A stretch of DNA of 64,000 bases from NCBI GenBank assembly GCA_965229935.1, contig CBDDKB010000002.1:1302001-1366000 (forward strand), read 5' to 3'. The notes under the pieces are model-generated. The model was not told the DNA's origin. It did no database searches and saw nothing but the letters and a program-made list of their open reading frames with translations. Source of the stretch: SPJN01 sp965229935 (GTDB lineage: Bacteria; Pseudomonadota; Alphaproteobacteria; SPJN01). Shown in pieces: positions 7,966 to 16,322 of this stretch (within the stretch, counting starts at the first letter, position 1; each line of letters starts with the position of its first letter). The position numbers and the translations under genes were made by a program.

Positions 7966-8199
7966 CTAGTCGGTCTGGTCAGACCCCGGGCGACGGAGGG
8001 AGCCATACTCCATCCACCGCACCAAGGGTACAAACAAGGGCACCCAGGCGATGCCCGCGACGATGAAATAGACCACGGCCCAGCCCACTGTATCTGGGGG
8101 CAGCAATATATTGCCTAGCCCCGCCGCGGCAAAGGCATATACGGTCAATCCGATTAAAAAGACGAAAGCGCCGATTAGTTTCCGAAGTCGCGGACCCAT
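7966..8199 (-). CDS. DUF2842 small membrane protein
   Basis: A 77-residue protein with two hydrophobic helices (about residues 9-30 and 40-60) and a short polar C-terminus, matching the DUF2842 family of alphaproteobacteria. The segment VYFIVAGIAWVPLFVPLVRWME is typical. It lies 68 bases upstream of ctaA on the same strand. The function is unknown; association with heme A synthase is contextual only. Confidence 0.75.
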   Translation of the reverse strand: MGPRLRKLIGAFVFLIGLTVYAFAAAGLGNILLPPDTVGWAVVYFIVAGIAWVPLFVPLVRWMEYGSLRRPGSDQTD

Positions 8200-8216
8200 G
8201 CTGCTAAATCACCAAA

Positions 8217-9011
8217 TCAAAACTTAACGATTTGATTCATTAGCCCGGTTGCCCGACGGCTGACAGAACGGGGCATGGCCCGTACCCAACTGGTAAAGGC
8301 TTGATAGCTGACACCGGCGACTGAAATAACGTCACCCCTCAACAGTGCCTGATAACCCTGTTTGGCAACCTTGTCGGCGTCCAACAGAAATTGACGGGGC
8401 ACATCCTGCGCAGCCTCGGATTGCGCCGCAACCTTGTCCACCAAGGGTGTATCGACAAGACCGGGGCACAGGGCGACGACATTCACATTATGGGCGCGCA
8501 TTTCTTCGGCCAGACTTTCAGTAAAGCTGACGACAAAGGCCTTGGTCGCGCCATAAGTGGCATAACCGGGTGTCGGCACAAGACCAGCAACAGATGCTAC
8601 ATTCAAAATGCCGCCACGTTTCTTTTCTGCGAATTCAGGTAGGAAAGCGCACGTTAAACGGAATAGCGCATCAACATTCAATTTCACCAACATATGCAGA
8701 TCATCAATGGTCCGATCAATGAATTGGCCGAAATTTGCGACGCCGGCATTGTTCACCAAATAATCAACTTCAACATTGGCGGCGGCCAAAGCAGCCTTGA
8801 TTTGGTCAACCGCATCCGCAGCCAGCAAATCACAGGGGATAACCAACACGTTGACCTTGAATTCGGCGCGCAAATCCGTTGCCAAATCTTCCATGACATC
8901 GCCGCTTCTGGCGACCAAAACCAGGTCATGCCCCTTGGCTGCAAATTGCTTTGCCAGTGATGCCCCAATGCCGCTTGAAGCGCCTGTGATCAATGCCGTT
9001 CCTTGTGTCAT
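8217..9011 (-). CDS. Short-chain dehydrogenase/reductase (SDR)
   Basis: A 264-residue classical SDR. It contains the NAD(P) loop GASSGIG (10-16), NNAG (87-90), and catalytic Ser140, Tyr153 and Lys157 (YGATK). The overall form resembles the DltE/YqjQ-type reductases with a C-terminal extension of about 50 residues (VSYQAFTSWVRAMPRSVSRR). A strong ribosome site, GGGAGGAGGG, precedes the ATG. The substrate cannot be assigned. It stands 17 bases upstream of the DUF2842 gene, so co-transcription with the ctaA group is possible. Confidence 0.88.
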   Translation of the reverse strand: MTQGTALITGASSGIGASLAKQFAAKGHDLVLVARSGDVMEDLATDLRAEFKVNVLVIPCDLLAADAVDQIKAALAAANVEVDYLVNNAGVANFGQFIDRTIDDLHMLVKLNVDALFRLTCAFLPEFAEKKRGGILNVASVAGLVPTPGYATYGATKAFVVSFTESLAEEMRAHNVNVVALCPGLVDTPLVDKVAAQSEAAQDVPRQFLLDADKVAKQGYQALLRGDVISVAGVSYQAFTSWVRAMPRSVSRRATGLMNQIVKF

Positions 9012-9071
9012 CCTTCCCTCCTCCCGAGGTCGTAGTCGAAAATTCGGTAACTGTCCCGTCAGTATACAGCA

Positions 9072-9108
9072 GAAAAAAGAAAACGGCCCGCGCCAAGTGA
9101 CGCGAGCC
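9072..9108 (-). terminator. Rho-independent terminator of the phasin gene
   Basis: On the minus strand GGCTCGCG (9108-9101) pairs with CGCGGGCC (9092-9085) across eight bases, with one G-T pair, and is followed by GTTTTCTTTTTTC. It sits just after the phasin stop codon. Confidence 0.8.
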
Positions 9109-9135
9109 GCTTCTTAAACTACATAGCGGTAAAGC

Positions 9136-9786
9136 TTAGGCAGCCTGTTTGAACTTTGTCCAAGCAGCTTTGGCGTTGTTTGAAACGGGCTGTGCAACAG
9201 CTTCGCTCTTAGAAACGCTCAGCTCAGCAACTTTTTTGGCCTGCTCAACATAAGCTTCGATCTGTGAACGAACGAATTCGCGTTGGATTTCAACTGCAGC
9301 TTCAAGGCTTTCAGCAGCCAGCAATGCGCGGGCATTTGCGAAACCGGCTGAAACATTGCCTTCAACGATGTTCAGAACTTCGCCGTTGATTTCACGGATG
9401 CCTGAAACGGCAGCTTCACCAGCAGCTTTGAAAGCAGCCTGTGCTTCGTCGGCGTAACCCTTCAAGGTTTCGCGATCAAGAGCGCGGAAATTGTCCAGCG
9501 AAATTTCACGGACCTCAGCAACCACGTCTTCAACATTTTCGCGAACGTCTGAAAGACGCTCTTCTGCCTGGGCGCGAAGCTCTTCAACGCGGGCACGCAG
9601 AGTTACGTTTTCTTCTACAACCTTGGCTGCAACTTTCTTGGCAGCAGGCTTTTTAGCGGCTGTCTTCTTGGCAGCAGGCTTTTTAGCAGCGGTCTTTTTA
9701 GCAGCAGGCTTCTTTGCAGCAGCCTTTTTTGCGGTTTTCTTAGCAGCCGGCTTTTTAGCGGCGGTTTCTGTCTTTGTCTCAGCCAT
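9136..9786 (-). CDS. Phasin with N-terminal histone-H1-like Lys/Ala/Pro repeats
   Basis: A 216-residue protein in two parts. Residues about 9-55 are near-perfect tandem repeats of KKPAAKKTA, very basic and like histone H1 tails. Residues about 58-216 are a phasin domain: a leading coiled coil (RARVEELRAQAEERL) then DNFRALDRETLKGYADEAQAAFKAAG and EIQREFVRSQIEAYVEQAKKVAELS. Phasins coat polyhydroxyalkanoate granules. Pseudomonas PhaF joins a phasin to an AAKP tail that binds DNA, but there the tail is C-terminal; here it is N-terminal. The ATG at 9786 follows a GAGGA ribosome site and is preferred to an upstream in-frame start at 9828. It likely tethers granules to the nucleoid (inference). Confidence 0.85.
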   Translation of the reverse strand: MAETKTETAAKKPAAKKTAKKAAAKKPAAKKTAAKKPAAKKTAAKKPAAKKVAAKVVEENVTLRARVEELRAQAEERLSDVRENVEDVVAEVREISLDNFRALDRETLKGYADEAQAAFKAAGEAAVSGIREINGEVLNIVEGNVSAGFANARALLAAESLEAAVEIQREFVRSQIEAYVEQAKKVAELSVSKSEAVAQPVSNNAKAAWTKFKQAA

Positions 9787-9953
9787 TTTACTATCCTCAT
9801 AACTGATTGCGACTGGAGCACCGTCCATCGCGGTTTAACAATGTGATTCTGTGTCCCCCAACAGGATCAGAACCGGCTAGCGCTTCGCCCCACCCAATAA
9901 CGGACGAAGCTGGTCAAAACTTGACGATCGGGTGGCTCCCGGGTCGCGTCTTG

Positions 9954-9964
9954 TTGCGTTGCAG
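9954..9964. promoter_or_regulatory. PhaR-like operator 1
   Basis: TTGC-GTT-GCAG differs at one base from the CTGC-N3-GCAG motif described for PhaR, the repressor of phasin genes. It overlaps the expected transcription start of the phasin promoter. Confidence 0.45.
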
Positions 9965-9968
9965 CATT

Positions 9969-9996
9969 GATATAGGAAACCGCTCCAAAAGGACAA
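9969..9996 (-). promoter_or_regulatory. Predicted sigma-70-type promoter of the phasin gene
   Basis: On the minus strand TTGTCC (9996-9991) and TATATC (9974-9969) are 16 bases apart. This would give a leader of about 175 bases before the ATG at 9786. Confidence 0.5.
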
Positions 9997-10007
9997 GTGA
10001 CACTTTT

Positions 10008-10018
10008 GTGCAAAGCAG
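10008..10018. promoter_or_regulatory. PhaR-like operator 2
   Basis: GTGC-AAA-GCAG again differs by one base from CTGC-N3-GCAG and lies just upstream of the phasin -35 element. A weaker relative, TCGC-ACT-GCAC, occurs at 10089-10099. Confidence 0.4.
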
Positions 10019-10276
10019 CAATTTCCCCTGCGTTAACCAAATATCCCCTTTGTTTTTCAATGATTTATTTCAGATTTTCACATTTTTGTCGCACTGCACA
10101 ATTTTTGGGTTCTGGCTATTGAATCTGCCGAAAAGCGCCCAGCCCACCAAAACATTTCCGACTTAAAGGGCCTAATTCGCAGGCAATTGATTCTTTGCAC
10201 AGGAATTACGCAACCGATCTGTCCGCAAAAGTGATAGGGTCCCGTAAACAACCATTCTGAAGGCTAGAGGCGGTAA

Positions 10277-10930
10277 ATGAGCAAAACGGCAAAAATCGGA
10301 CTGGTAATCTATCCTGAAATGACGCCCCTCGACATTATGGGACCACACGCAGTTTTGTGTTGGGCGGGTGAGGCGCAATTTGTTGCTGAAACGATGGACC
10401 CCGTCACAACAGAACGGGGGCCGTTGATCAGCCCTCACCTCACCTTTGATGAGGCGCCCCAATTTGATGTGCTGGTGGTGCCCGGCGGCCCCGGACAAGA
10501 TCCACAAATGAATAATCAGGCGATGATTAGTTTCCTGCAGCAACAGGCCAATGGCGCGCAATGGGTTACCTCTGTTTGTACAGGGGCATTGCTGCTTGCC
10601 AAGGCAGGCTTACTGAACGGGTTACCAGCGGTCACGCATTGGATGGCGATGGGCGAACTTGGCAGACTAGGCGCAATCCCGACAGAAGAACGGGTGGTTG
10701 TCGGTCGCAAGGATGGTACGCTGCCCAATATCATGACAGGTGCCGGCGTCAGCGCAGGGATTGATATGGCCTTAGCCCTTGCCGCTGAACTTGTCGGCAT
10801 TGATCGCAGCCGCCTTATTCAACTGGGAATCGAATATGATCCCCAGCCACCATTCGGCGGCGTCACGACCAATGATATTGACCCCGCTATGATCAAGGCA
10901 ATGCGCGACAATTATCGGTATGAGCCTTAG
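10277..10930 (+). CDS. DJ-1/PfpI family protein, isonitrile hydratase-like
   Basis: A 217-residue class I glutamine-amidotransferase-fold protein of the DJ-1/PfpI superfamily. The nucleophile elbow TSVCTGALLLAKAGLL places Cys at residue 101; the VVPGGPG (67-73) and GVSAGIDMAL segments are also typical. The length and Cys101 position agree with Pseudomonas isonitrile hydratase InhA, and there is no C-terminal AraC helix-turn-helix, so it is the enzyme-only form. Hydrolysis of an isonitrile or a related stress or glyoxalase role are both possible. It is convergent with the PQQ-type dehydrogenase. Confidence 0.85.
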   Translation: MSKTAKIGLVIYPEMTPLDIMGPHAVLCWAGEAQFVAETMDPVTTERGPLISPHLTFDEAPQFDVLVVPGGPGQDPQMNNQAMISFLQQQANGAQWVTSVCTGALLLAKAGLLNGLPAVTHWMAMGELGRLGAIPTEERVVVGRKDGTLPNIMTGAGVSAGIDMALALAAELVGIDRSRLIQLGIEYDPQPPFGGVTTNDIDPAMIKAMRDNYRYEP

Positions 10931-10937
10931 GCTTGAA

Positions 10938-12395
10938 TTACTGACGCAATAAAGCAGGCGTAAGGGGCAGCACACCTATCGACCCGGGGTCTTCGCCACT
11001 GTAAATCACGACACCTTTCTCAGGCAGGGCTAGAAGGTCCCGTACCCTAGTCCCGGTTTTAAATACCCCCGCTTCAAGCAAGTCGCCTTCGTTGGTCTTG
11101 AAAAAGTGGATCGCCATATCACCTTCCTCCACATTCATGCCAAGTGCAGCAACCGCCAAAAGCCGCTGCGGGTCGTCAGGAAGCCGAATTTCCTCAATTG
11201 AACTAATGCCAATTGAAGGCGTGAAGTTACGGACAGGTTCAATAAACCCGTTGGATTTGTGATCCTTGTGCAAAGGCGCAGCAACGCGTTTTGCAGGGCT
11301 ATCTATATAGTGATCGCCATACGAAGAAATTGGCCAGCCAAAATTGGCTAGCACCTCGTTCTCTCCCGCAAAGAAACTCGAAATTGGCAGAACATTAATC
11401 TCGTCCCCGCCTTTAGGGCCATGTTCTGTCAACCAAACCTTCTGAGCTGCGGTGTCGACAAAAAGGCCCTGAACATTGCGGTGACCTTTCGAGATTGGGT
11501 ACAGCATCTGCCCACTTGTTTTGTCGATGACATGTAACTTGCCAAACGGGCTGCTGTCCTCTTGGGCTTTAGTACGGAAACGAAACTCGCCCAGCGAGAA
11601 TATCAACTGACTGTCATTCAATACCGCCAGTTTTCCACCTGATTGCAAAGCGCTGAATTCCCTGTAGGCATTGCGTGTAAATATACAATCACCGGGCACC
11701 GTAAATGGTGAAAACTCCAACCGGTCTTCATTTAGGGGCGCCCGCAATATCGCAACCGTGTAACAATCACGCTTAACCGCGTGCACATAGCTCAAATAAA
11801 CGAAACCACCATCTATCAGGATATCTTTAACGGCAAATCCAAAAACATTTTTAACGAAAAAATCTGGATAGCTTACGTACCGATGCATGTTGGTCGGCAC
11901 TTGCCTTACAGCCGTATCACGGCCTGCAACAATATCATCTAATGACGCCGTGAAGATAATGCCCGCCTTTGTCCCCAACCATAATGTATTGCCTACACGG
12001 TCAAGGTAAGTGTGATCATTTGACGGGGAAAAGAAGCCACCCGTAAAACGCTTATGGCTTGTGACAAAGGATGGACCGCCGTCATCAGTGGCGCTGGCTT
12101 GCAAACGCAGCATCATTTGATCGGGGTGAAGGTTGTCCAGCCGCTCCTTAAACAGCAGCTTGATGTCCCTCATATATATCTTTTCATAGACATTAAAGCC
12201 GCGATCATATTCCTGACGAATGGTTTGTATATAGTCAGAGGTATATTGCGGGACCCAAGCGCGAATAAATTGCGTAACCGATGGAGGCACCAAATCGCGG
12301 ACGGCTTGTCTATATTGATTGGTGGCGCCAACCCCTATTCCAGCCACGACCAAAAGCGCAATCAGCAATAAAATGGCAAATGACCTTAGGCGCAT
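10938..12395 (-). CDS. PQQ-dependent sugar dehydrogenase-like beta-propeller, membrane anchored
   Basis: A 485-residue protein with an N-terminal hydrophobic helix (about 6-24), then a GSDH-type six-bladed propeller domain. The family signature is clear: GHRNVQGLFVD (304-314) and TEHGPKGGDEIN (323-334). These match soluble aldose sugar dehydrogenases (YliI/Asd type), which oxidise sugars in the periplasm with bound PQQ and calcium. About 100 residues between the anchor and the propeller are not explained by the family. ATG at 12395 has GGAAG five bases upstream and is preferred to a TTG four codons earlier. No pqq synthesis genes are nearby. Confidence 0.8.
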   Translation of the reverse strand: MRLRSFAILLLIALLVVAGIGVGATNQYRQAVRDLVPPSVTQFIRAWVPQYTSDYIQTIRQEYDRGFNVYEKIYMRDIKLLFKERLDNLHPDQMMLRLQASATDDGGPSFVTSHKRFTGGFFSPSNDHTYLDRVGNTLWLGTKAGIIFTASLDDIVAGRDTAVRQVPTNMHRYVSYPDFFVKNVFGFAVKDILIDGGFVYLSYVHAVKRDCYTVAILRAPLNEDRLEFSPFTVPGDCIFTRNAYREFSALQSGGKLAVLNDSQLIFSLGEFRFRTKAQEDSSPFGKLHVIDKTSGQMLYPISKGHRNVQGLFVDTAAQKVWLTEHGPKGGDEINVLPISSFFAGENEVLANFGWPISSYGDHYIDSPAKRVAAPLHKDHKSNGFIEPVRNFTPSIGISSIEEIRLPDDPQRLLAVAALGMNVEEGDMAIHFFKTNEGDLLEAGVFKTGTRVRDLLALPEKGVVIYSGEDPGSIGVLPLTPALLRQ

Positions 12396-12456
12396 AAAAA
12401 CTTCCAAACCGACTGTTGATCACATGAACTATGACACAATCGTTCTATAGGAAAAA

Positions 12457-12533
12457 TGGTCGGGCAGGCCGGATTTGAACCGACGACCCCTACACCCCCA
12501 GTATAGTGCGCTACCAGACTGCGCTACTGCCCG
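12457..12533 (-). tRNA. tRNA-Pro (anticodon GGG)
   Basis: On the minus strand the gene folds as a full cloverleaf: acceptor arm CGGGCAG/CTGCCCG, D-arm AGCGCAGTCTGGTAGCGCA, anticodon stem CTATA/TGTAG around loop CTGGGGG (anticodon GGG), and T-arm with GGTTCAAATCC. The 3' end reads ACCA, so CCA is encoded. The anticodon reads CCC and CCU proline codons. Confidence 0.97.
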
Positions 12534-12690
12534 ACACATATGCGGCCCAACAAAAAGTCGGATAACCGCAACAGCTTGTTCGCTGTAGGGAGTGTGGGGA
12601 TAGCACTAAAGATTCAGGCTTGCAAAAGGTTTATTCAGATTGCGGCAATCTTGACCCGCTTTGCCATTTTGGCAGCAAAAACAGCGAAAA

Positions 12691-13134
12691 TCAGCTCCGC
12701 ACGCGATCAATCGCAGCCTTGGCCTTGTGAAGTTCATCAAGGGCGCTCTTGAGCGTCTTCCGTTCAACCTTGCCTAGTTCTGGTGCACGTCGTTTCGCAG
12801 CCGGGGTCGCCGGTTTTTCCGCAACACCGTCATCCCGGCGGCGCTGCCCCCAAGACACGACATGGGCAATCCCCTGATCCTTCAGTACCTTTTGAACGCC
12901 CTTAACGGTCAAACCTTCGTCCTGCAGCAGGGTCTTGATCCCTGCAATCAAGTCCACGTCAGAAGGTCGATAATAGCGGCGACCGCCCCCCCGCTTCATA
13001 GGCTTTAATTGGTGAAATTTGGTTTCCCAAAAGCGCAGGACATGCGGCGGCACGTCCAAAAGCTCAGACACTTCAGAAATAGTACGAAAGGCATCATTGG
13101 CCTTGTCTGCTGAGGGGGCGCTTGAAGCGGGCAT
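12691..13134 (-). CDS. MerR-family transcriptional regulator
   Basis: A 147-residue protein with an N-terminal MerR helix-turn-helix (residues 16-85): RTISEVSELLDVPPHVLRFWETKFHQL followed by GGGRRYYRPSDVDLI. A Lys/Arg-rich linker and a short coiled C-terminus follow, with no metal-binding cysteines. In many alphaproteobacteria this small MerR protein follows ihfA, exactly as here (31 bases after ihfA). Its targets and ligand are unknown. Confidence 0.88.
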   Translation of the reverse strand: MPASSAPSADKANDAFRTISEVSELLDVPPHVLRFWETKFHQLKPMKRGGGRRYYRPSDVDLIAGIKTLLQDEGLTVKGVQKVLKDQGIAHVVSWGQRRRDDGVAEKPATPAAKRRAPELGKVERKTLKSALDELHKAKAAIDRVRS

Positions 13135-13165
13135 AAAGCGTCAGTTCAATTCAAAATTAGAAGAT

Positions 13166-13498
13166 TCAGTCACCCGAGGGCGCTGCGGCGGCGTCAGTTT
13201 TATTATGCAGCCCCTCATCCACCCGCTCTTTCAATACATGCGAGGGACGGAAGCTCAACACGCGGCGCGGATCAATCGGCACTTCTTCACCTGTTTTTGG
13301 ATTGCGGCCCATCCGACCATTCTTGGCGCGCACCAAAAAGGTGCCGAATGACGAGATTTTGACGCTTTCCCCGCGCACAAGCGCGGCAGACATTTCTTCG
13401 AGTACGGTTTCAACTAATGCCGCAGATTCACTGCGTGACAATCCTACAGCCTCATAGACTGATTCTGCCAAGTCAGCGCGTGTCAGTGTATCACTCAT
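13166..13498 (-). CDS. ihfA: Integration host factor alpha subunit
   Basis: A 110-residue HU/IHF-family DNA-bending protein. Core features include LTRADLAESVYEAVGLSRSESAALVETVLEEM, GESVKISSFGTFLVRAKNGRMGRNPKTGEEVPI with the DNA-intercalating beta-arm proline, and VLSFRPSHVLKERV. The MGRNPKTG arm is that of IHF-alpha. It pairs with IhfB (not in the window) to bend DNA at promoters, including sigma-54 promoters served by NtrC. Confidence 0.93.
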   Translation of the reverse strand: MSDTLTRADLAESVYEAVGLSRSESAALVETVLEEMSAALVRGESVKISSFGTFLVRAKNGRMGRNPKTGEEVPIDPRRVLSFRPSHVLKERVDEGLHNKTDAAAAPSGD

Positions 13499-13668
13499 CA
13501 GCCTTTATCCCTTTTTCCCTGCCATTTTCAATTGCGCTGGCGGATAAAGCTGCGCGCATACCCGGGCGCAGCGAAAAAGCCATCGCATGGCAAAAATGGT
13601 AGTCCTATTGGGAAAAGCGGTCAATATCAAAGCCTTGCAAGACTTTATTCATATGACACTTTTGTATA

Positions 13669-14664
13669 TTACCAGCGGGCCAGAACTGCCCCCCAGGTGA
13701 AGCCACCGCCCATCGCCTCAAACAGCGCGATATCGCCCCGCTTGACCTTGCCTTCTTCAACCGCCTGATGCAGCGCCAAGGGCACCGAAGCTGCCGAGGT
13801 GTTGCCATGGTCCTGAACAGTTAGCATCACATTATCCGGGTTAATCTTCAGCTTATCGACCGTGGCATCGATGATGCGTTTATTTGCCTGATGAGGCAGC
13901 ACAATATTGATGTCCTGCGCCGTCAGCCCGGTTTGTTCCAGCACATGGGTGCCAACTTCGGCCAAATTGCGCACCGCATGCTTGAACACTTCCTTGCCCT
14001 TCATACGCAACAATCCGACCGTTTGCGTCGCAGAAGGGCCACCATCAACATATAATAGGTCATAATGCGTGCCGTCTGACCTGATCTCAGTGGCCAAAAT
14101 GCCTTGGGGCTTGTCCAGTTCTGTGGCGACTTCATTCGCCTCCAAAATAACGGCCCCGGCCCCATCGCCAAACAAAACACAGGTCGTGCGATCCTCCCAA
14201 TCGAGTATGCGCGAAAAGGTTTCAGCACCGATCAGCAAAATGCGATTGGCCTTCCCCGCCCCGATCAAGGCATCTGCCATGTGCAACCCATATACAAAGC
14301 CTGAGCATACGGCAGCTAAATCAAACGCTGCACCATGGGTCATGCCTAAATTGGCCTGAACCTTAGTGGCAGTTGCAGGGAACGTATTGTCAGGCGTTGC
14401 AGTGGCAACCATGATCAAATCAATATCCGCGACGGTCATCCCCGCATTATTTAGCGCCTGCTCAGCAGCCCGCGTTGCAAGGTCAGATGTCATTTCACCA
14501 TCGGCTGCCATATGACGGCGACGTATACCTGTGCGCGCATTGATCCATTCGTCTGACGTATCAACCATCTTGCCAAGTTCGTCGTTGGTCACAACGCGTT
14601 CTGGCAAATAGGCACCCGTCGCTACAAAGCGTGCGTAACGCTGCCGTGATGTCTGAGTAGTCAT
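13669..14664 (-). CDS. fabH: 3-oxoacyl-ACP synthase III (KAS III)
   Basis: A 331-residue condensing enzyme that joins acetyl-CoA to malonyl-ACP to begin fatty-acid synthesis. The catalytic triad is visible: Cys120 in DLAAVCSGF, His258 in LPHQANKRI and Asn288 in DHGNTSAAS. TRTGI-type substrate loop (TGIRRRHMA) is present near residue 45. It lies 29 bases after plsX in the classic rpmF-plsX-fabH-ihfA cluster. Confidence 0.96.
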   Translation of the reverse strand: MTTQTSRQRYARFVATGAYLPERVVTNDELGKMVDTSDEWINARTGIRRRHMAADGEMTSDLATRAAEQALNNAGMTVADIDLIMVATATPDNTFPATATKVQANLGMTHGAAFDLAAVCSGFVYGLHMADALIGAGKANRILLIGAETFSRILDWEDRTTCVLFGDGAGAVILEANEVATELDKPQGILATEIRSDGTHYDLLYVDGGPSATQTVGLLRMKGKEVFKHAVRNLAEVGTHVLEQTGLTAQDINIVLPHQANKRIIDATVDKLKINPDNVMLTVQDHGNTSAASVPLALHQAVEEGKVKRGDIALFEAMGGGFTWGAVLARW

Positions 14665-14693
14665 GATTGAGGGGTCCGGTTCAGTTTTTAAAT

Positions 14694-15797
14694 CTATTGC
14701 GCAGCGGGCGCTGCGTCATCCGCGCTACCGCTGTCTTCTGATTGCGCATCGTCGGCCCCTATCCCCTCGCCAACGCTTGCGACCACTTCTTCTTCCTTGA
14801 TGATTTGGTTGATCAAGTCAGCCTCTGCCATATCAACCGCAACATCAACCGCAGCAGCAAAGCCAAGTGCGTCTGTGCCGCCATGACTTTTTACAACAAT
14901 GCCGTTTAGCCCCAAAAACACGCCACCATTATGGGCGCGCGGATCAAGCTTAGCCTGCAGCACCTTGAACGCCCCGGCGGCGAGCAATGCCCCCAGCTTG
15001 GTAAAGATGGAACGGCCCAATGCCATCTTCAAATAGGACATGATCAGCTTGGCTGTGCCTTCAGCAGTCTTCAGGGCAATATTGCCCGTGAACCCATCTG
15101 TCACGACAACATCCGCATGACCTGCTGAGATGCCATCGCCTTCGACAAAACCGATAAAGTTCATGCTTAACGGCAGGTCGCGCAACAATTGCGCAGCAGC
15201 CTTAATCTCATCATGGCCCTTTAATTCTTCGGTACCGATATTCAGCAGCCCAACCTTAGGCGCGGTCAGGCCAGTCATGATGCGCGAGAATGTGGCCCCC
15301 ATTACCGCAAAATCCACAAGCTGTTTGGCATCAGCCTCAACATTCGCCCCAAGGTCGAGCACAACGCTCTCCCCCACCTCGGTCGGCCAAAGCGAGGCGA
15401 TTGCGGGACGATCAATCCCTTCCAGTGTTTTAAGCTGGATCTTGGACATGGCCATCAAGGCGCCCGTGTTCCCCGCAGAAACGGCTGCTACAGCCTCTTT
15501 CTGGCGGATAGAATCAATAGCGCGCCACATGGATGTTTTGCGGCCACGGCGCACTGCCTGACTTGGCTTGTCATCCATGGTGACAAATTCATCAGTATGG
15601 CTGATCTCAACATGGGTTTTCAGATCAGGGTGATTGTCCAGCAAGGGGGCGATCGCAGCCTCGTCCCCGTGAACAATATAACGAACATGCGGATGACGGA
15701 CGCGCGTAATGGCCAGACCATCAATGACAATGCCGGGGGCATCATCACCACCCATGCCATCAATTGACAGCGTAATTTCCGGACTGTCAGGCCCCAT
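14694..15797 (-). CDS. plsX: Phosphate acyltransferase PlsX
   Basis: A 367-residue enzyme that makes acyl-phosphate from acyl-ACP for PlsY-dependent phospholipid synthesis. Diagnostic segments are SIDGMGGDDAPGIVIDG at the N-terminus, SAGNTGALMAMSKIQLK, and DVVVTDGFTGNIALKTAEGTAKL. A start at 15797 is chosen because GAGGA lies seven bases upstream; a longer frame begins 16 codons earlier. An Ala/Asp-rich C-terminal tail of about 30 residues is an extra. It is separated from rpmF by a terminator and so likely has its own promoter. Confidence 0.95.
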   Translation of the reverse strand: MGPDSPEITLSIDGMGGDDAPGIVIDGLAITRVRHPHVRYIVHGDEAAIAPLLDNHPDLKTHVEISHTDEFVTMDDKPSQAVRRGRKTSMWRAIDSIRQKEAVAAVSAGNTGALMAMSKIQLKTLEGIDRPAIASLWPTEVGESVVLDLGANVEADAKQLVDFAVMGATFSRIMTGLTAPKVGLLNIGTEELKGHDEIKAAAQLLRDLPLSMNFIGFVEGDGISAGHADVVVTDGFTGNIALKTAEGTAKLIMSYLKMALGRSIFTKLGALLAAGAFKVLQAKLDPRAHNGGVFLGLNGIVVKSHGGTDALGFAAAVDVAVDMAEADLINQIIKEEEVVASVGEGIGADDAQSEDSGSADDAAPAAQ

Positions 15798-16136
15798 AAT
15801 CTTGTCCTCACCAAAACCAAGGCGGCGACGCGTTAGGCGCCCCAATCCCTTGTAATTTTCCTACCCTGCCAATCCGGCCATGTCTATAGCAGCCCGATGT
15901 GACACAGGCAGGAAACCCCGACTCACTTACGGGTCAAGTCAGCATAACAAATCAGCCGAGCGAAACAAAATAGCGCTTTGATTTTTCTTGATAAATACAG
16001 GCTAGTCAGCAGCACCCCCATTGCCGCCATTCAATGCCATCAAACGCAAAAAAGACGGGCACAAAGGCCCGTCTTCTTTAAACCGTTTCGTCTGTGTTCA
16101 AAGCGGTGCATATTTCACCGCCCTAATGAACCCAGC
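15798..16136. other. 339-base gap between plsX and rpmF, no gene seen
   Basis: The gap contains the rpmF terminator (16047-16075) and presumably the plsX promoter between about 15850 and 16040. I see no coding frame with gene-like features and no clear promoter consensus. Confidence 0.5.
16047..16075 (-). terminator. Rho-independent terminator of rpmF
   Basis: AAGACGGGC (16052-16060) and GCCCGTCTT (16067-16075) form a perfect 9-bp stem with a 6-base loop; on the minus strand it runs into TTTTTTGC. Confidence 0.85.
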
Positions 16137-16322
16137 TTACACTGCGTCAGCAGCGTCCGTCACTTCACGACCATCATAATGACCGCATGCACCGCAGACA
16201 TGATGAGGACGCTTCAGCTCACCACAATTGGGGCATTCAGCGTATGAAGATGCCGCCAATGAGTCGTGGGCGCGACGTGAACCCCGCTTGGAACGGGAGA
16301 TTTTATGCTTCGGTACAGCCAT
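16137..16322 (-). CDS. rpmF: 50S ribosomal protein L32
   Basis: A 61-residue L32 starting MAVPKHKISRSKRGSRRAHD. The zinc ribbon is intact: CPNC (residues 30-33) and CGAC (43-46), so this is the zinc-binding form. The ATG at 16322 is chosen because the upstream extension is not conserved in the family. It stands alone between yceD and its own terminator, in the usual rpmF-plsX-fabH neighbourhood. Confidence 0.96.
   Translation of the reverse strand: MAVPKHKISRSKRGSRRAHDSLAASSYAECPNCGELKRPHHVCGACGHYDGREVTDAADAV

Larger units (their letters stand above)
9787..10276. other. 490-base divergent intergenic region, no gene seen
   Basis: The space between the phasin and DJ-1/PfpI genes holds no convincing coding frame. 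It contains the phasin promoter (9969-9996), two TGC-N3-GCAG-like sites flanking it (9954-9964 and 10008-10018), and a weaker third site at 10089-10099. An AT-rich stretch at about 10020-10120 separates these from the DJ-1 start. Confidence 0.7.

Noticed and set aside
9615..9821. Lys/Leu-rich frame overlapping the phasin repeats
   Set aside because: It is an alternative frame of the low-complexity KKPAAKKTA repeat DNA, not a gene.
9807..10166. 119-codon frame in the phasin-DJ-1 gap
   Set aside because: It overlaps the phasin promoter and operator-like sites, has no ribosome site and no known motif.
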